NCBI GenBank assembly: GCA_020049515.1
Contig: JAIFKQ010000011.1
Span: 1-52,014, forward strand
Length of the DNA stretch: 52,014 nucleotides
Direction of reading: 5' to 3'
From: Paludibacter sp.
GTDB taxonomy: Bacteria; Bacteroidota; Bacteroidia; Bacteroidales; Paludibacteraceae
A program made the translations under genes and the position numbers. The notes under the pieces are model-generated. The model did not search any database. It saw nothing but the letters and a program-made list of their open reading frames with translations, and was not told where the DNA came from. This document shows, in pieces, positions 1 through 10,300 of the stretch; the stretch's first letter is position 1; each line of letters opens with the position of its first letter.

Positions 1-202
1 TCTGTCTGTTTTCACATGTTTGTTTTACGATTGTCCAGTTGCTGAATTGTTCTTTTCGCATCTGAAAGAGAGTCGTTTCATCATAATCAAATTCTGGAAC
101 CAAATACTGAATGTCGCTTTTGGAAATATTTAATTTCCCTTTCAAAATGTTTGTTATTACTGCTGCATCCGAACGGCCTTCAACAATTACTCCTACTCTC
201 AT
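1..202 (-). CDS. TOPRIM-like protein, partial (C-terminus outside window)
   Basis: The reading frame opens at an ATG (200-202) 2 nt after the stop codon of the upstream ATPase gene on the same strand and runs off the left edge. The 67 visible residues begin MRVGVIVEGRSDAAVI. The hydrophobic strand followed by V-E-G-x-x-D is the pattern of the first TOPRIM acidic motif seen in DUF4276/OLD-like nucleases. The tight spacing implies translational coupling with the ATPase. ATPase plus TOPRIM-like pairs of this kind are known in anti-phage systems (OLD, Gabija, PARIS-like), so a defence role is a reasonable inference. The second TOPRIM motif (DxD) is outside the window, so the family call is tentative. 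Confidence 0.5.
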   Translation of the reverse strand, partial: MRVGVIVEGRSDAAVITNILKGKLNISKSDIQYLVPEFDYDETTLFQMRKEQFSNWTIVKQTCENRQ

Positions 203-204
203 AC

Positions 205-1380
205 TCAAAAATTGTTTGGTAAACCACCTAAAATTCCCCGCATCCACATTTCAGAAAGCTTTAAATCTTTATCTTTAACTTCTGGTTTTAGTTTTATTTG
301 TTCAACTTTTGTATCTCCTTGGTCTTCTCGTTTTACAACAAAAAGTTTTTGTTTTTCATCGAAGAGATTTATACCATCCAGAATAGCTGGGTTATGGGTA
401 GTAATCAATACTTGTTTGTTATGTTCAACAGCAAGATTTGAAATGATTTTCATTAATGTTCTACACAATTTTGGATTCAATGAGGATTCAATATTGTCTA
501 TTGCAAAAAAATCAGGTGTCTTTTTGCTTATAAATAGTGCTAAATAAAATAAGATATTTAGAACTCCCTCGTTTGAATTTTCAGCAGCAAAAACATTGTT
601 ATTCACACGCATATATTTATCCTTAAAGAACAGAAAAGAGTTACTCCGCCCTAATTTATGCCCTTTGTATTTTAAACTGTCAGTTTCGTCGATTAATATC
701 TCATCAAGCCACGAAATCAAATAACTATAGCGTTTTAATTCTGCCCATTCATCTTTCGAAAAATCGTGTAAAAGTACATCCAATCCTTCACCATTTATTC
801 CTAAAGGCATTTCTTTGCTACTATTTGAAATCCCTCTTAACGATTGAGTGTTGAGGTTATAAATCAAATAGCGAGATAAATAAGTATTTTTTACTTCAAT
901 ATCTTCAACAACACTTTTTTTTATTTTTACTTTTAGTTCGTCCAGCTTAATTTTACCTATCAAATTTTCATTGTGTAGCTTATTTAACTGTTCTTCGATT
1001 ATAATCTCAATGTTTTTATCTAAAATACTGTCCTCTTTATCTTTCCATTCCGAATAAATATCGTCTTTATCGACGGGGTAGATTTTGCATTTCGCCATTT
1101 CATTTGAAACTGCAAACTTCACCATAAGTTCAATCTGACTCTTTTGTTTTTCTCCAAAAAACGAACTCATTGTCAATGTTGGCTTTGTAACTCTCACACC
1201 TTTGTTAGACAATCCATTAATATTCAAATTGTGGTCTTTTGCCGCACTTAACATGGCAACAGATTCAAGGATATTCGTTTTTCCGCATCCATTTTCACCT
1301 ATAAATACATTTATATTAGATAGTTTGATGCTCTCGTTGATTATCGATTTAAAGTTTGATATATTTAACTCGTTTATCAT
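205..1380 (-). CDS. AAA15/OLD-like ATP-binding protein (SMC/RecF-type ATPase)
   Basis: A 391-residue protein with an N-terminal Walker A motif GENGCGKT (residues 28-35) right after the 'L-x-I-x-N-F-K-S' strand typical of RecF/OLD/AAA15 ATPases. Near residues 290-300 there is a Walker-B-like FAIDNIESSLNP, followed by the LITTHNPAILDG switch/H-loop segment. The roughly 250 residues between them are the lid/coiled-coil insertion normal for this class. It is co-transcribed with the TOPRIM-like gene downstream (2-nt gap). A -7 promoter element lies about 100 bp upstream. ATPases of this class paired with TOPRIM or DUF4276 proteins are frequent in phage-defence islands. Whether this pair is active is unknown. 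Confidence 0.8.
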   Translation of the reverse strand: MINELNISNFKSIINESIKLSNINVFIGENGCGKTNILESVAMLSAAKDHNLNINGLSNKGVRVTKPTLTMSSFFGEKQKSQIELMVKFAVSNEMAKCKIYPVDKDDIYSEWKDKEDSILDKNIEIIIEEQLNKLHNENLIGKIKLDELKVKIKKSVVEDIEVKNTYLSRYLIYNLNTQSLRGISNSSKEMPLGINGEGLDVLLHDFSKDEWAELKRYSYLISWLDEILIDETDSLKYKGHKLGRSNSFLFFKDKYMRVNNNVFAAENSNEGVLNILFYLALFISKKTPDFFAIDNIESSLNPKLCRTLMKIISNLAVEHNKQVLITTHNPAILDGINLFDEKQKLFVVKREDQGDTKVEQIKLKPEVKDKDLKLSEMWMRGILGGLPNNF

Positions 1381-1477
1381 TCTGGTGTTTTTTTATTAAT
1401 TGTCATTTTAAACTGTCAATTGATACGACAAAATTGTAATTTATTTTATTCAGATTATTTTAAATACAATTGAATTG

Positions 1478-1485
1478 CAAAGATA
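1478..1485 (-). promoter_or_regulatory. Bacteroidota -7 promoter element for the ATPase gene
   Basis: On the minus strand this reads TATCTTTG, an exact match to the TAnnTTTG -7 consensus of the Bacteroidota primary sigma factor. It would give a leader of about 90 nt. No convincing -33 TTTG is seen at the expected distance. Confidence 0.5.
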
Positions 1486-1490
1486 ACTAT

Positions 1491-1634
1491 TTATTTTTCA
1501 ATAATTAGCACAATGTTTAAATTTTGATTGTTGTAGTTTTTGATAACAAAATAGGGTTCCAACACAATGTCCTTGCTGCCCTTTTCCAATGCCTGTTTCA
1601 TCGTAAATATCTCCCGAACATTGCTACCACTCAT
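1491..1634 (-). CDS. Possible small ORF (47 aa), unrecognised
   Basis: The minus strand between dnaK and the ATPase gene has a 47-codon frame starting at the ATG at 1632-1634; the open frame continues about 15 codons further upstream without another ATG. Its composition (MKQALEKGSKDIV and similar) looks protein-like rather than random AT-rich sequence. It ends just upstream of the ATPase promoter. It could be a remnant of a larger gene. I do not recognise it, and nothing else supports expression. Confidence 0.18.
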   Translation of the reverse strand: MSGSNVREIFTMKQALEKGSKDIVLEPYFVIKNYNNQNLNIVLIIEK

Positions 1635-1690
1635 ATTGCTGCTACTTTTCCAGGGTGTCCTGAAATTGTTACGAAGTTATCAGTTACCAA

Positions 1691-1726
1691 AACAGCCCAA
1701 CCGAATTTTCATTCAGTTGGGCTGTT
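1691..1726 (-). terminator. Hairpin terminator downstream of dnaK
   Basis: An 11-bp stem (AACAGCCCAAC with GTTGGGCTGTT) is extended after one mismatch by GAAT/ATTC around a TTTC loop. It lies 37-72 nt past the dnaK stop. On the minus strand it is followed by TTTT (the end of the stem and beyond), consistent with an intrinsic terminator. Confidence 0.7.
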
Positions 1727-1762
1727 TCTCTTTCTTATACCCCTCTAGGGGCTAGGGGTCTT

Positions 1763-3714
<1,952 letters not shown>

Positions 3715-3755
3715 CTATTTGTACGTTTGCCTTTTTACAAATGATGTGCCACGGC

Positions 3756-3788
3756 CAAAATAAGCTATATATTCTATTATTTGACAAA
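3756..3788 (-). promoter_or_regulatory. dnaK promoter (-33/-7, Bacteroidota type)
   Basis: On the minus strand: TTTG, 21 nt, then TTATTTTG (near-consensus TAnnTTTG). It lies about 100 bp upstream of the dnaK ATG. The same TTTG-N21-TTATTTTG arrangement is found upstream of topA at 45691-45723, which strengthens both calls. No CIRCE-type inverted repeat was seen. Confidence 0.6.
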
Positions 3789-3942
3789 AAAAGGCAGAAA
3801 GAAACCGACAAATCGGAAAAAATGGCTGACAAAAGGTCAGAAAACCTGTCAGATTTTGAATACTCATAAAAAATAGACGGTATTTAAAACTTGATTTTGT
3901 AACAATAATGTTGAATCTATCTCCTTTTTTACCAAAAAAGGC

Positions 3943-3950
3943 TACCTTTG
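3943..3950 (+). promoter_or_regulatory. folK -7 promoter element
   Basis: TACCTTTG, an exact TAnnTTTG match, ends 17 nt before the chosen folK ATG. Transcription would start around 3957, so the longer reading frame from 3908 cannot be the coding start. This element therefore decides the start codon at 3968. Confidence 0.6.
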
Positions 3951-3967
3951 CAACAAAAAAAAATGAA

Positions 3968-4435
3968 ATGGCATTGGTATATTTAGGACTTGGAACAAAT
4001 ATGGGGAATAAAGTAGCAAATATGGAAAGTGCAATCCAAGCTATTTCGTTGGAAGTGGGGGTTGTAATGGAGCAATCGGCACTTTATGATTCTAAACCGT
4101 GGGGATTTAAATCGGAAAATAATTTTCTGAATGCGGCAGTATTGGTCGAAACCAGCCTCACTCCTACCCAATTATTGATTAAAACACAAGCATTGGAAAT
4201 TAAAATTGGGCGTAGTGCAAAAACGAAAACTGGCTATGCCGACCGCTTGATTGATATTGATATTTTACTGTACGACAACATAATACTAAACGAACCAGCA
4301 CTAAAAATCCCGCATCTGCTGTTGCATAAGCGGGACTTCGTTTTAATTCCATTGGCTGAAATTGCTCCAGACTTTGTTCATCCAATCTTGCAAAAAACGA
4401 TTAAAGAACTATGCACTTCTTCTTTAACAAATTAA
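3968..4435 (+). CDS. folK: 2-amino-4-hydroxy-6-hydroxymethyldihydropteridine pyrophosphokinase (HPPK)
   Basis: A 155-residue cytosolic enzyme that transfers pyrophosphate from ATP to 6-hydroxymethyl-7,8-dihydropterin in folate synthesis. It shows the N-terminal YLGLGTNMGNK signature, the KPWGFKSENNFLNAA pterin-binding segment (about residues 32-46) and the HPPK signature Y-A-D-R-L-I-D-I-D-I-L-L-Y near residue 98, then the conserved IPH segment. Length is normal for the stand-alone enzyme. The ATG at 3968 is preferred over that at 3908 because a -7 promoter element lies in between and because family members begin at this point. The gene is divergent from dnaK and appears monocistronic. Confidence 0.92.
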   Translation: MALVYLGLGTNMGNKVANMESAIQAISLEVGVVMEQSALYDSKPWGFKSENNFLNAAVLVETSLTPTQLLIKTQALEIKIGRSAKTKTGYADRLIDIDILLYDNIILNEPALKIPHLLLHKRDFVLIPLAEIAPDFVHPILQKTIKELCTSSLTN

Positions 4436-4577
4436 GGGGCTAACCACAATTGACACAATAGAAAACGCTCTTTTTATTTTCCTGTTGTTTAAACACTTAC
4501 ATGTGGTAATTCAAGTAAAGTGGAAGTACCAACATTGCTAAAACATAAAAAAACGAATGATTTATTGAACTAAAAAA

Positions 4578-4811
4578 TTAGGAATTTACCTCAGTATGGT
4601 ATTCTTCCAAAAGCCGCAAAGCATTTTCAAAATCTTTTTCGAAAACTACAATTTTTAATCCTTCATTGATATCACTAAACATTGGATAAAGCTCTACAAG
4701 TTGCTCATTGCCAATAAAACATTCAATTTCGTTCACTTTCAATACATCTTGATCAATCATGGCATCTACCATTGTATCATAATTTTTTAGCGTGATAATC
4801 TTGTCTTCCAT
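4578..4811 (-). CDS. DUF2007-like putative signal-transducing protein
   Basis: A 77-residue protein starting MEDKIITLKNYDTMVDA. Small Bacteroidota proteins with a 'h-x-T-(Y/F)-x-x-x-x-x-A' start, a central E-x-I/L-x-C/A-F-h-x-(N/D)-E segment and a hydrophobic 'I-x-V/h-F-E-x-D-h-E-x-A-x-x-h-L' tail belong to the DUF2007 family. An in-frame ATG at 4872-4874 would add 21 residues. The frame also extends to a TTG overlapping the promoter, which cannot be used. The shorter form matches the domain. It stands alone between folK and a pseudogene. The family has no established biochemical role. Confidence 0.6.
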   Translation of the reverse strand: MEDKIITLKNYDTMVDAMIDQDVLKVNEIECFIGNEQLVELYPMFSDINEGLKIVVFEKDFENALRLLEEYHTEVNS

Positions 4812-4913
4812 TTGGTCTAATTTATAAATGTTTCTAGCCTGATTGTTAATCGTTTTGTTCATTAAAACTTTCATAATTAAAACATTATGTATATCAGAAT
4901 TGTTCGCCAGATA

Positions 4914-4943
4914 CAAAGTAATAAACTATAATAATAATTGCAA
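4914..4943 (-). promoter_or_regulatory. Putative promoter of the DUF2007 gene
   Basis: On the minus strand: TTG, 19 nt, then TTACTTTG (one mismatch from TAnnTTTG). Transcription would start near 4907. Confidence 0.4.
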
Positions 4944-5018
4944 TTTAAAATCATTAAAATGAAACATGATTTTTTGGCTATTGTCAAAAGTACGTTCAAT
5001 TAATTGCAGTCATTGTAA

Positions 5019-5355
5019 TTTAGAATACCGTTATTGATAATTGGTGGAGAAATAAAATCGGCACAAAAAATAGATACCTACGCTTCTCTAATTGACATTG
5101 CAGCTACTTTATTGTCACAATTAAAATTACCCCACGCAGATTTTCAATTCAGCAAAAATATTCTCAATCTAGTATCGCCTCATTTTGCATACATTAGTTT
5201 TATAAATGGAATTAGGGATGGTAACGCTTGATAATCAGCACATTTTTGACTGCGAATCTAATTCTATTTCCACTGACAGGGGTATAAAAGGCAAAAATAA
5301 GCCTAAAGCAGAAGCATTTTTTCAAACACTATATGATGATTTGGAAAGAAGATAG
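5019..5355 (+). pseudogene. Remnant of LTA-synthase-like sulfatase (C-terminal fragment)
   Basis: Starting after an in-frame stop, the frame reads RIPLLIIGGEIKSAQKIDTY, continues with DIAATLLSQLKLPHADF and F-S-K-N-I-L, and ends after 'HFAYISFINGI'. A +1 shift near 5215 continues the same protein: MVTLDNQHIFDCES and finally AEAFFQTLYDDLERR followed by a stop at 5353-5355. This is the order seen in the C-terminus of Bacteroidota LTA-synthase-family alkaline-phosphatase/sulfatase proteins (PL-I-x-G-G-x-h, then S-Q-x-D-h-A-A-T-L-L, then LYDDL). The N-terminal membrane domain and most of the catalytic domain are absent, so this is a decayed or truncated gene. A hairpin terminator still follows it at 5420. 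Confidence 0.75.
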
Positions 5356-5419
5356 CCATAATAAAATAAGATAGTGAAGTGAAATTCGTTTACCAAGTGG
5401 ATTTCTAAATTGATAAATT

Positions 5420-5446
5420 AACTCGAGTCATCTCGAGTTTTTTTGT
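5420..5446 (+). terminator. Intrinsic terminator
   Basis: A perfect 8-bp stem AACTCGAG/CTCGAGTT with a TCAT loop, followed directly by a T run. It sits 65 nt after the end of the sulfatase remnant and was probably its terminator. Confidence 0.75.
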
Positions 5447-6134
5447 GCTATAATCTGTTATACCTAGCTATTAGCAAAACTTCTCCCTGCTAAAACTGAA
5501 GCTTCAGAACATTCTTTAGGATTTAAAAACAAGTTGCAAATGCTAGAGTAATGCCATGATTGTTATATAACCATAAATTAAGTATCTTTTTATTTGTGTT
5601 TGTCGGAAATTTAACTCAAGAGAATTGAAATACTCAAAAACGTATTAAAATAAAAAATCCAAGTCCACAATATATTACTACACAATGTAGATTTCAGGTT
5701 CAATATATATTCTCAACATTCAACAATACAAGTTCATTATCTGATTGATAGAATAAAATGGAACAAACAAAAATCTATTGAAAATATAAATGGAGGTTCA
5801 CATTAAAAATAAACTTTAAGTCTTGTAGCGTATATTTTTTACAAAGTTGAAATTTATACTACAAATAACAATTATTCAAGAGTTTAAAAAGAATTATTAT
5901 ATTTGTATTATCATATTACGGCATAAAATCTATTTCAAAAGACATAAATTTCGATTTGAATATGAGTTAAAAATAGAATAAAACAGAACGAATATTCTGC
6001 AAAAAACGCAAACACAGAAACACAAAGCAACCAGGTATATCTTTTACATTCAACTCATAAACAAATTCTTATTCGTATATAGACCCTATTTTTAATCTAA
6101 TTTAATTGTTTTAAAAACTTAACAATACACATTT
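5447..6134. other. Gene-free AT-rich stretch upstream of the FIST/kinase operon
   Basis: No convincing reading frame on either strand. It contains a -7-like element at 5898-5905. Near 5997-6033 there is a purine-rich segment built from ACGCAAA/CACAAAG-type words that resembles degenerate Bacteroidota intergenic repeats. A similar composition is seen near 43310-43375. Confidence 0.5.
5898..5905 (+). promoter_or_regulatory. Putative -7 element of the FIST/histidine kinase operon
   Basis: TATATTTG matches TAnnTTTG exactly. It would leave an untranslated leader of about 220 nt before the FIST gene. No clear -33 element is visible, so confidence is modest. Confidence 0.35.
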
Positions 6135-7259
6135 ATGAGACCTACTTATTTAAATTCGGAAAAGGAGTTTGAAGAACAAATAAGTTCTTTAGAGAGTAAC
6201 ACAGAAGTGCAATCCATACTAATTCTGATGGCAGAGAATAACAATTGTAGGTCTGAAATGATTGAGCCTATAATAAAACGTTGCTCAAAAACAATAATAG
6301 GTGGTGTTTTTCCTCAAATAATATTTGAAACTGTACTTTTTCATACTGGTATAGTGCTTATTCCATTGTCATTCAAACTTGAATCGTTGGTTTTCGACTT
6401 TAACAAATCAATGGATGTATGCATTGCCGAAATCACTGATTTTGTAAGAAATATATCCACTGAGGAACAAACCTTATATTTGTTTGTAGATGCAGTTGGA
6501 CTTAAAAAGGATGTTTATATCGACTGTATATTTAACTTTTTTGGCACTAGTGTTAAATATATTGGCTGTGGTTGTGGCTCAATAACATTTGAGCCTTGCC
6601 CTTGCGTTATTACAAACGATGGAATAATAGAAAATGCTGGAGTTTTTGCACTAAGCCGTGAGCCAATAACCCTAGGAGTGGCGCATGGTTGGAAAGCAAT
6701 TTCAGAACCCATGAAAATAACATCTGTAGAAAACAATAGAAGAATTTCTAGCTTAAATTGGGAGTCGGCCTACGACACTTACAAGGCTATTGTAGAAAAA
6801 CATGCTGGAAAGAAATTGGAAGATTTCCCGTTTTTTGAAATTGCCAAATCTTATCCATTGGGGATTGTAAAAATTGATGGTGAATATTCTGTAAGGCAAG
6901 TAGTGAGTGTCAATGAAAACGAGCTAATATGCTTAGATAGAGTAGAATTACTGGAATATGTATCAGTAATGTATGGCAACAAAGACGACCTACTCTTTGC
7001 GGCCGAAGATGCTATGAAAATGATTACGGACAATAAAAATAATATAAATAGCGAGGTAGATATAATTTTTTGTGTAGATTGCATCGCTCGTAAATTATTC
7101 TTAGACAATGAGTTTAGCAATGAGCTAGCTATTTTTGGCAAATATGCGCCAGTATATGGGGTTACATCGTTGGGCGAAATAGCCAATCAGGGCAATGAAA
7201 TTTTAGAAATTTACAATACTACCATTGCGCTAGCTACCTGGAAAAGGAAGGAAAAGTAA
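6135..7259 (+). CDS. FIST domain sensor protein (FIST_N + FIST_C)
   Basis: A 374-residue soluble protein without signal peptide or membrane segments. The N-terminal half carries the small-ligand 'h-h-G-G-V/C' strand pattern (TIIGGVFPQIIFE, about residues 54-66), the Y-I-G-C-G-C-G-S turn near 140 and the G-V-x-L-S-x-x-P-h-x-h-G-V-A-H-G-W segment around 166-185. All are typical of FIST_N. The C-terminal half has the FIST_C features (ISSLNWESAYDTYK; YPLGI; a late GVTSLGEIA segment like the family's 'F-x-x-G-E-h'). FIST domains are proposed to bind small ligands such as amino acids and are usually fused to or next to signalling proteins. Here the next gene, 57 nt downstream, is a giant histidine kinase without a FIST domain, so this is probably its ligand-binding partner. 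Confidence 0.85.
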   Translation: MRPTYLNSEKEFEEQISSLESNTEVQSILILMAENNNCRSEMIEPIIKRCSKTIIGGVFPQIIFETVLFHTGIVLIPLSFKLESLVFDFNKSMDVCIAEITDFVRNISTEEQTLYLFVDAVGLKKDVYIDCIFNFFGTSVKYIGCGCGSITFEPCPCVITNDGIIENAGVFALSREPITLGVAHGWKAISEPMKITSVENNRRISSLNWESAYDTYKAIVEKHAGKKLEDFPFFEIAKSYPLGIVKIDGEYSVRQVVSVNENELICLDRVELLEYVSVMYGNKDDLLFAAEDAMKMITDNKNNINSEVDIIFCVDCIARKLFLDNEFSNELAIFGKYAPVYGVTSLGEIANQGNEILEIYNTTIALATWKRKEK

Positions 7260-7316
7260 TGCATTTATATTTGGAATTTAGTATTATCAAATCACACATT
7301 TGTTTTTAATTTATTT

Positions 7317-10300
7317 ATGGAAAAAGAAATCATAAAAAACGAGATACTGCTGGCACTTATCTACGTAGCCGATATAAAAGCAGGCGAAGATGAAATACTG
7401 AAAAGTATTTTGCCTACCTATTTGCGAAAACTAAATTGTTTTTTGGCGGGTATTATCAAATCAAATAATGGTTTACTTACCGAAAAACTTGTTTTGCCAT
7501 TAATGTACTCCAAAAATCCTATGTGGCTAAAAATCAAAGATTACATTGCCAATAACAAAGCAATGATAGCCAAGGAGAATTACGCCGCATTGGTTTTCGA
7601 AAGTGAGATATTTTATATTTTCAGACTTTCGAAATATGGTTATTTTGTGTTGGGACGAAAGAAAATCTTCGACATCGTATTTGTAAATGATTTGAAACAC
7701 GTAATTAGCTTTACTGGAAAGGCATTGATGCAGTCTATTGAAGAAGAAATTAGAAAAGAATATGAACTTAAAATTGCTAATGAGCGAAAACTTTTAAGAA
7801 CAATAATAGATAATGTGCCCATCAGCATATATGCAAAAGATGCTGATTACCGAAAAACGATAGCCAATGCCACCGAGCTGCGCCAGTTTGGTTGTAAAAA
7901 TGAAAATGAAGTGCTGGGAAAAACTGATTTTGATCTTTTTGGACTAAGCATTGGTACTAATACACTTGTTGAAGACCAAAAGGTGATGCTGGAGGGAATA
8001 CCTATTTTGGACGAAGAAAAACACATCGGAAATGGCGAATGGGCATTGATTTCTAAACTACCACTAAGGGACGAAAAAAACAATATAATTGGTATTGTAG
8101 GTACTAGTTTTAATTTTACTGAAAGAAAAAAAACAACTGAACAGCTTGAGATTTTCAATAAATTATTTGATAATTTGTCGGATGCAGTTCAAATTTCATT
8201 GGAAAACGGGCAGCTATTTTACATCAATAAAATAGCGAGTGAAAGACTAGGTATTTTGCAGGAAAAGGTATCAGATTACTATATATTTGATATTGAGACT
8301 ATTTTCGAAAACGAAGAAGATTGGGTGAAGCATGTTGAGCATATTAAGAAAGTAAAATCGTTGACTATTGAAGGAGTTAATAAAAACCAAAAAACGGGTA
8401 AAAGTTTCCCTGTAGAGGTTTCGGTTAACTACATTGTGGTAAAAGAAAATGGCTATATTGTAGCTAATTCAAGAGACATTACAGAGCGAAAGAAAGCGGA
8501 CGAAGCACTTAAACATAGTAATGAGCGGCTAGAACAATTGGCATTACAATCTAAAACATTTGCTTGGGAAATAAATTCAGATGGATTATATACCTACATA
8601 AGCCCAATTATCGAATCTGTACTTGGCTACAAACCAGTCGATTTGATAAACAAAAAATATTTTTACGACATTTTTGCTCCCGAAAGCAAAGAAATTACAA
8701 CCAAAGAGGCTTTTCAAATTATTGAAAATAGAGTTTATTTTAACAATATTGAAAACAAAGTATTGGCCGCCGATGGCACAGAAGTGTGGTTGGCAAGCTA
8801 CGGATCGCCAATGTACGACAGTGTAGGCAATTACATTGGATTACGAGGTAGTGATAGGGATATTTCGGAACGAAAAAGGAACGAAGCACGCATTAAAGAA
8901 AACGAAGAATACCAACGTTTGCTTTTGGATAATTTATCGGTGGGTATTTTTATTATTGACCCTATTACCCGTATTATTGAAACTGTAAACACCTTTGCTA
9001 GTAATATTATTGGTGCACCTGCAGAAAGTATTGTTGGCCGCAGATGTCATTCTTTTGTGTGTAAAGCCATGGAAGACTGCTGCCCTATTTGCAATAGAAA
9101 TGAGATAGCTGACAACTCGGATAAAATTTTGTTAAATGCAAAAGGCGAAGAAATACCAGTACTAAAAACAGTAAAACAGATTACTATTGGTGGAAAAGTA
9201 AAACTGCTTGAAAGTTTTATAGAAATTACCGAAAGAAAACAAATAGAAGCCAAACTGCGCGAAAGTGATGAGCGAAAATCATCGCTAATAGCTAGTATGA
9301 ACGATATTGTGTTTGTTTTGGACAACGAATTTAGATTTGTAGAATACCACAATCCACTAAACACCGAATTATATGTTGACCCACAAACTGTAATTGGCCT
9401 CATATACAATGAAATAGGAATGCCCGAAGCGGTTTCCAACAAAATAGGAATTGCATTAAAAGAGTGCTCCGAAACTGGCAAAATGACCAAGGTAGAGTAT
9501 TACTTAGAGTTAAATGCCGAAATAAAATGGTACGAAATAAATGTGACTCTGCTCAATTTAGATACTAAAAACGGATTAACTTGCGTAGTACGTGACATAT
9601 CAGAAAGCAAAGCCCATCAAGAGTTTATTTATCAGCAAATAAGGCTGCAGGAATTGTTGATAAAAATTTCAACGACCTATATTAATATCGATTTAGAGAA
9701 TATAAGTTCAGTAATCCATCTATCTCTCAAAGAATTGGGCGAATTTGTGGGTGCCGACAGAACATACATTTTTGAATATGATTTTGGAAAAAATGTATGT
9801 AATAATACCTATGAATGGTGTGGAATAGATATCAACCCAGAAATTGACAATCTGCAAAATGTACCTTTAGAATATATCTCTTATTGGGTAGATGAACACA
9901 AAAAAGGAAATGCGTTTTATGTAAAAAACACAAACGAATTGCCAAACGATGGGCCAGATTCTCTTCGTGGAATAATAGAACCACAGGGCATTAAAAGCCT
10001 CATTACTATCCCTATGGTACACAATGAAGAACTGATGGGATTTGTTGGTTTCGACTCCGTGAAAACACATCATTTTTATACTACCAAAGAAAAACAACTG
10101 CTTGAAATTTATGCACAAATGCTTGTAAATGCTGAAATTAGAAAACGCGGACAGGCTATGCTCATAACACAGGAAGAGAAATACAGAAACATTATTTCTA
10201 ATATGCATCTTGGTTTTGTGGAAATGGATAACAACAATTGTATAACCTACATCAACAAACAATTCTGTGCAATGTCTGGTTATTCGGAGGATGAAATGAT

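Noticed and set aside
3908-3967. Upstream start for folK adding 20 residues
   Set aside because: A TACCTTTG -7 element at 3943-3950 sits inside it, so this part is probably not transcribed. Family members begin at the downstream Met.
9047-9490. 147-codon minus-strand frame inside the hybrid kinase gene
   Set aside because: Fully antisense to conserved PAS domains; composition follows from the coding strand.
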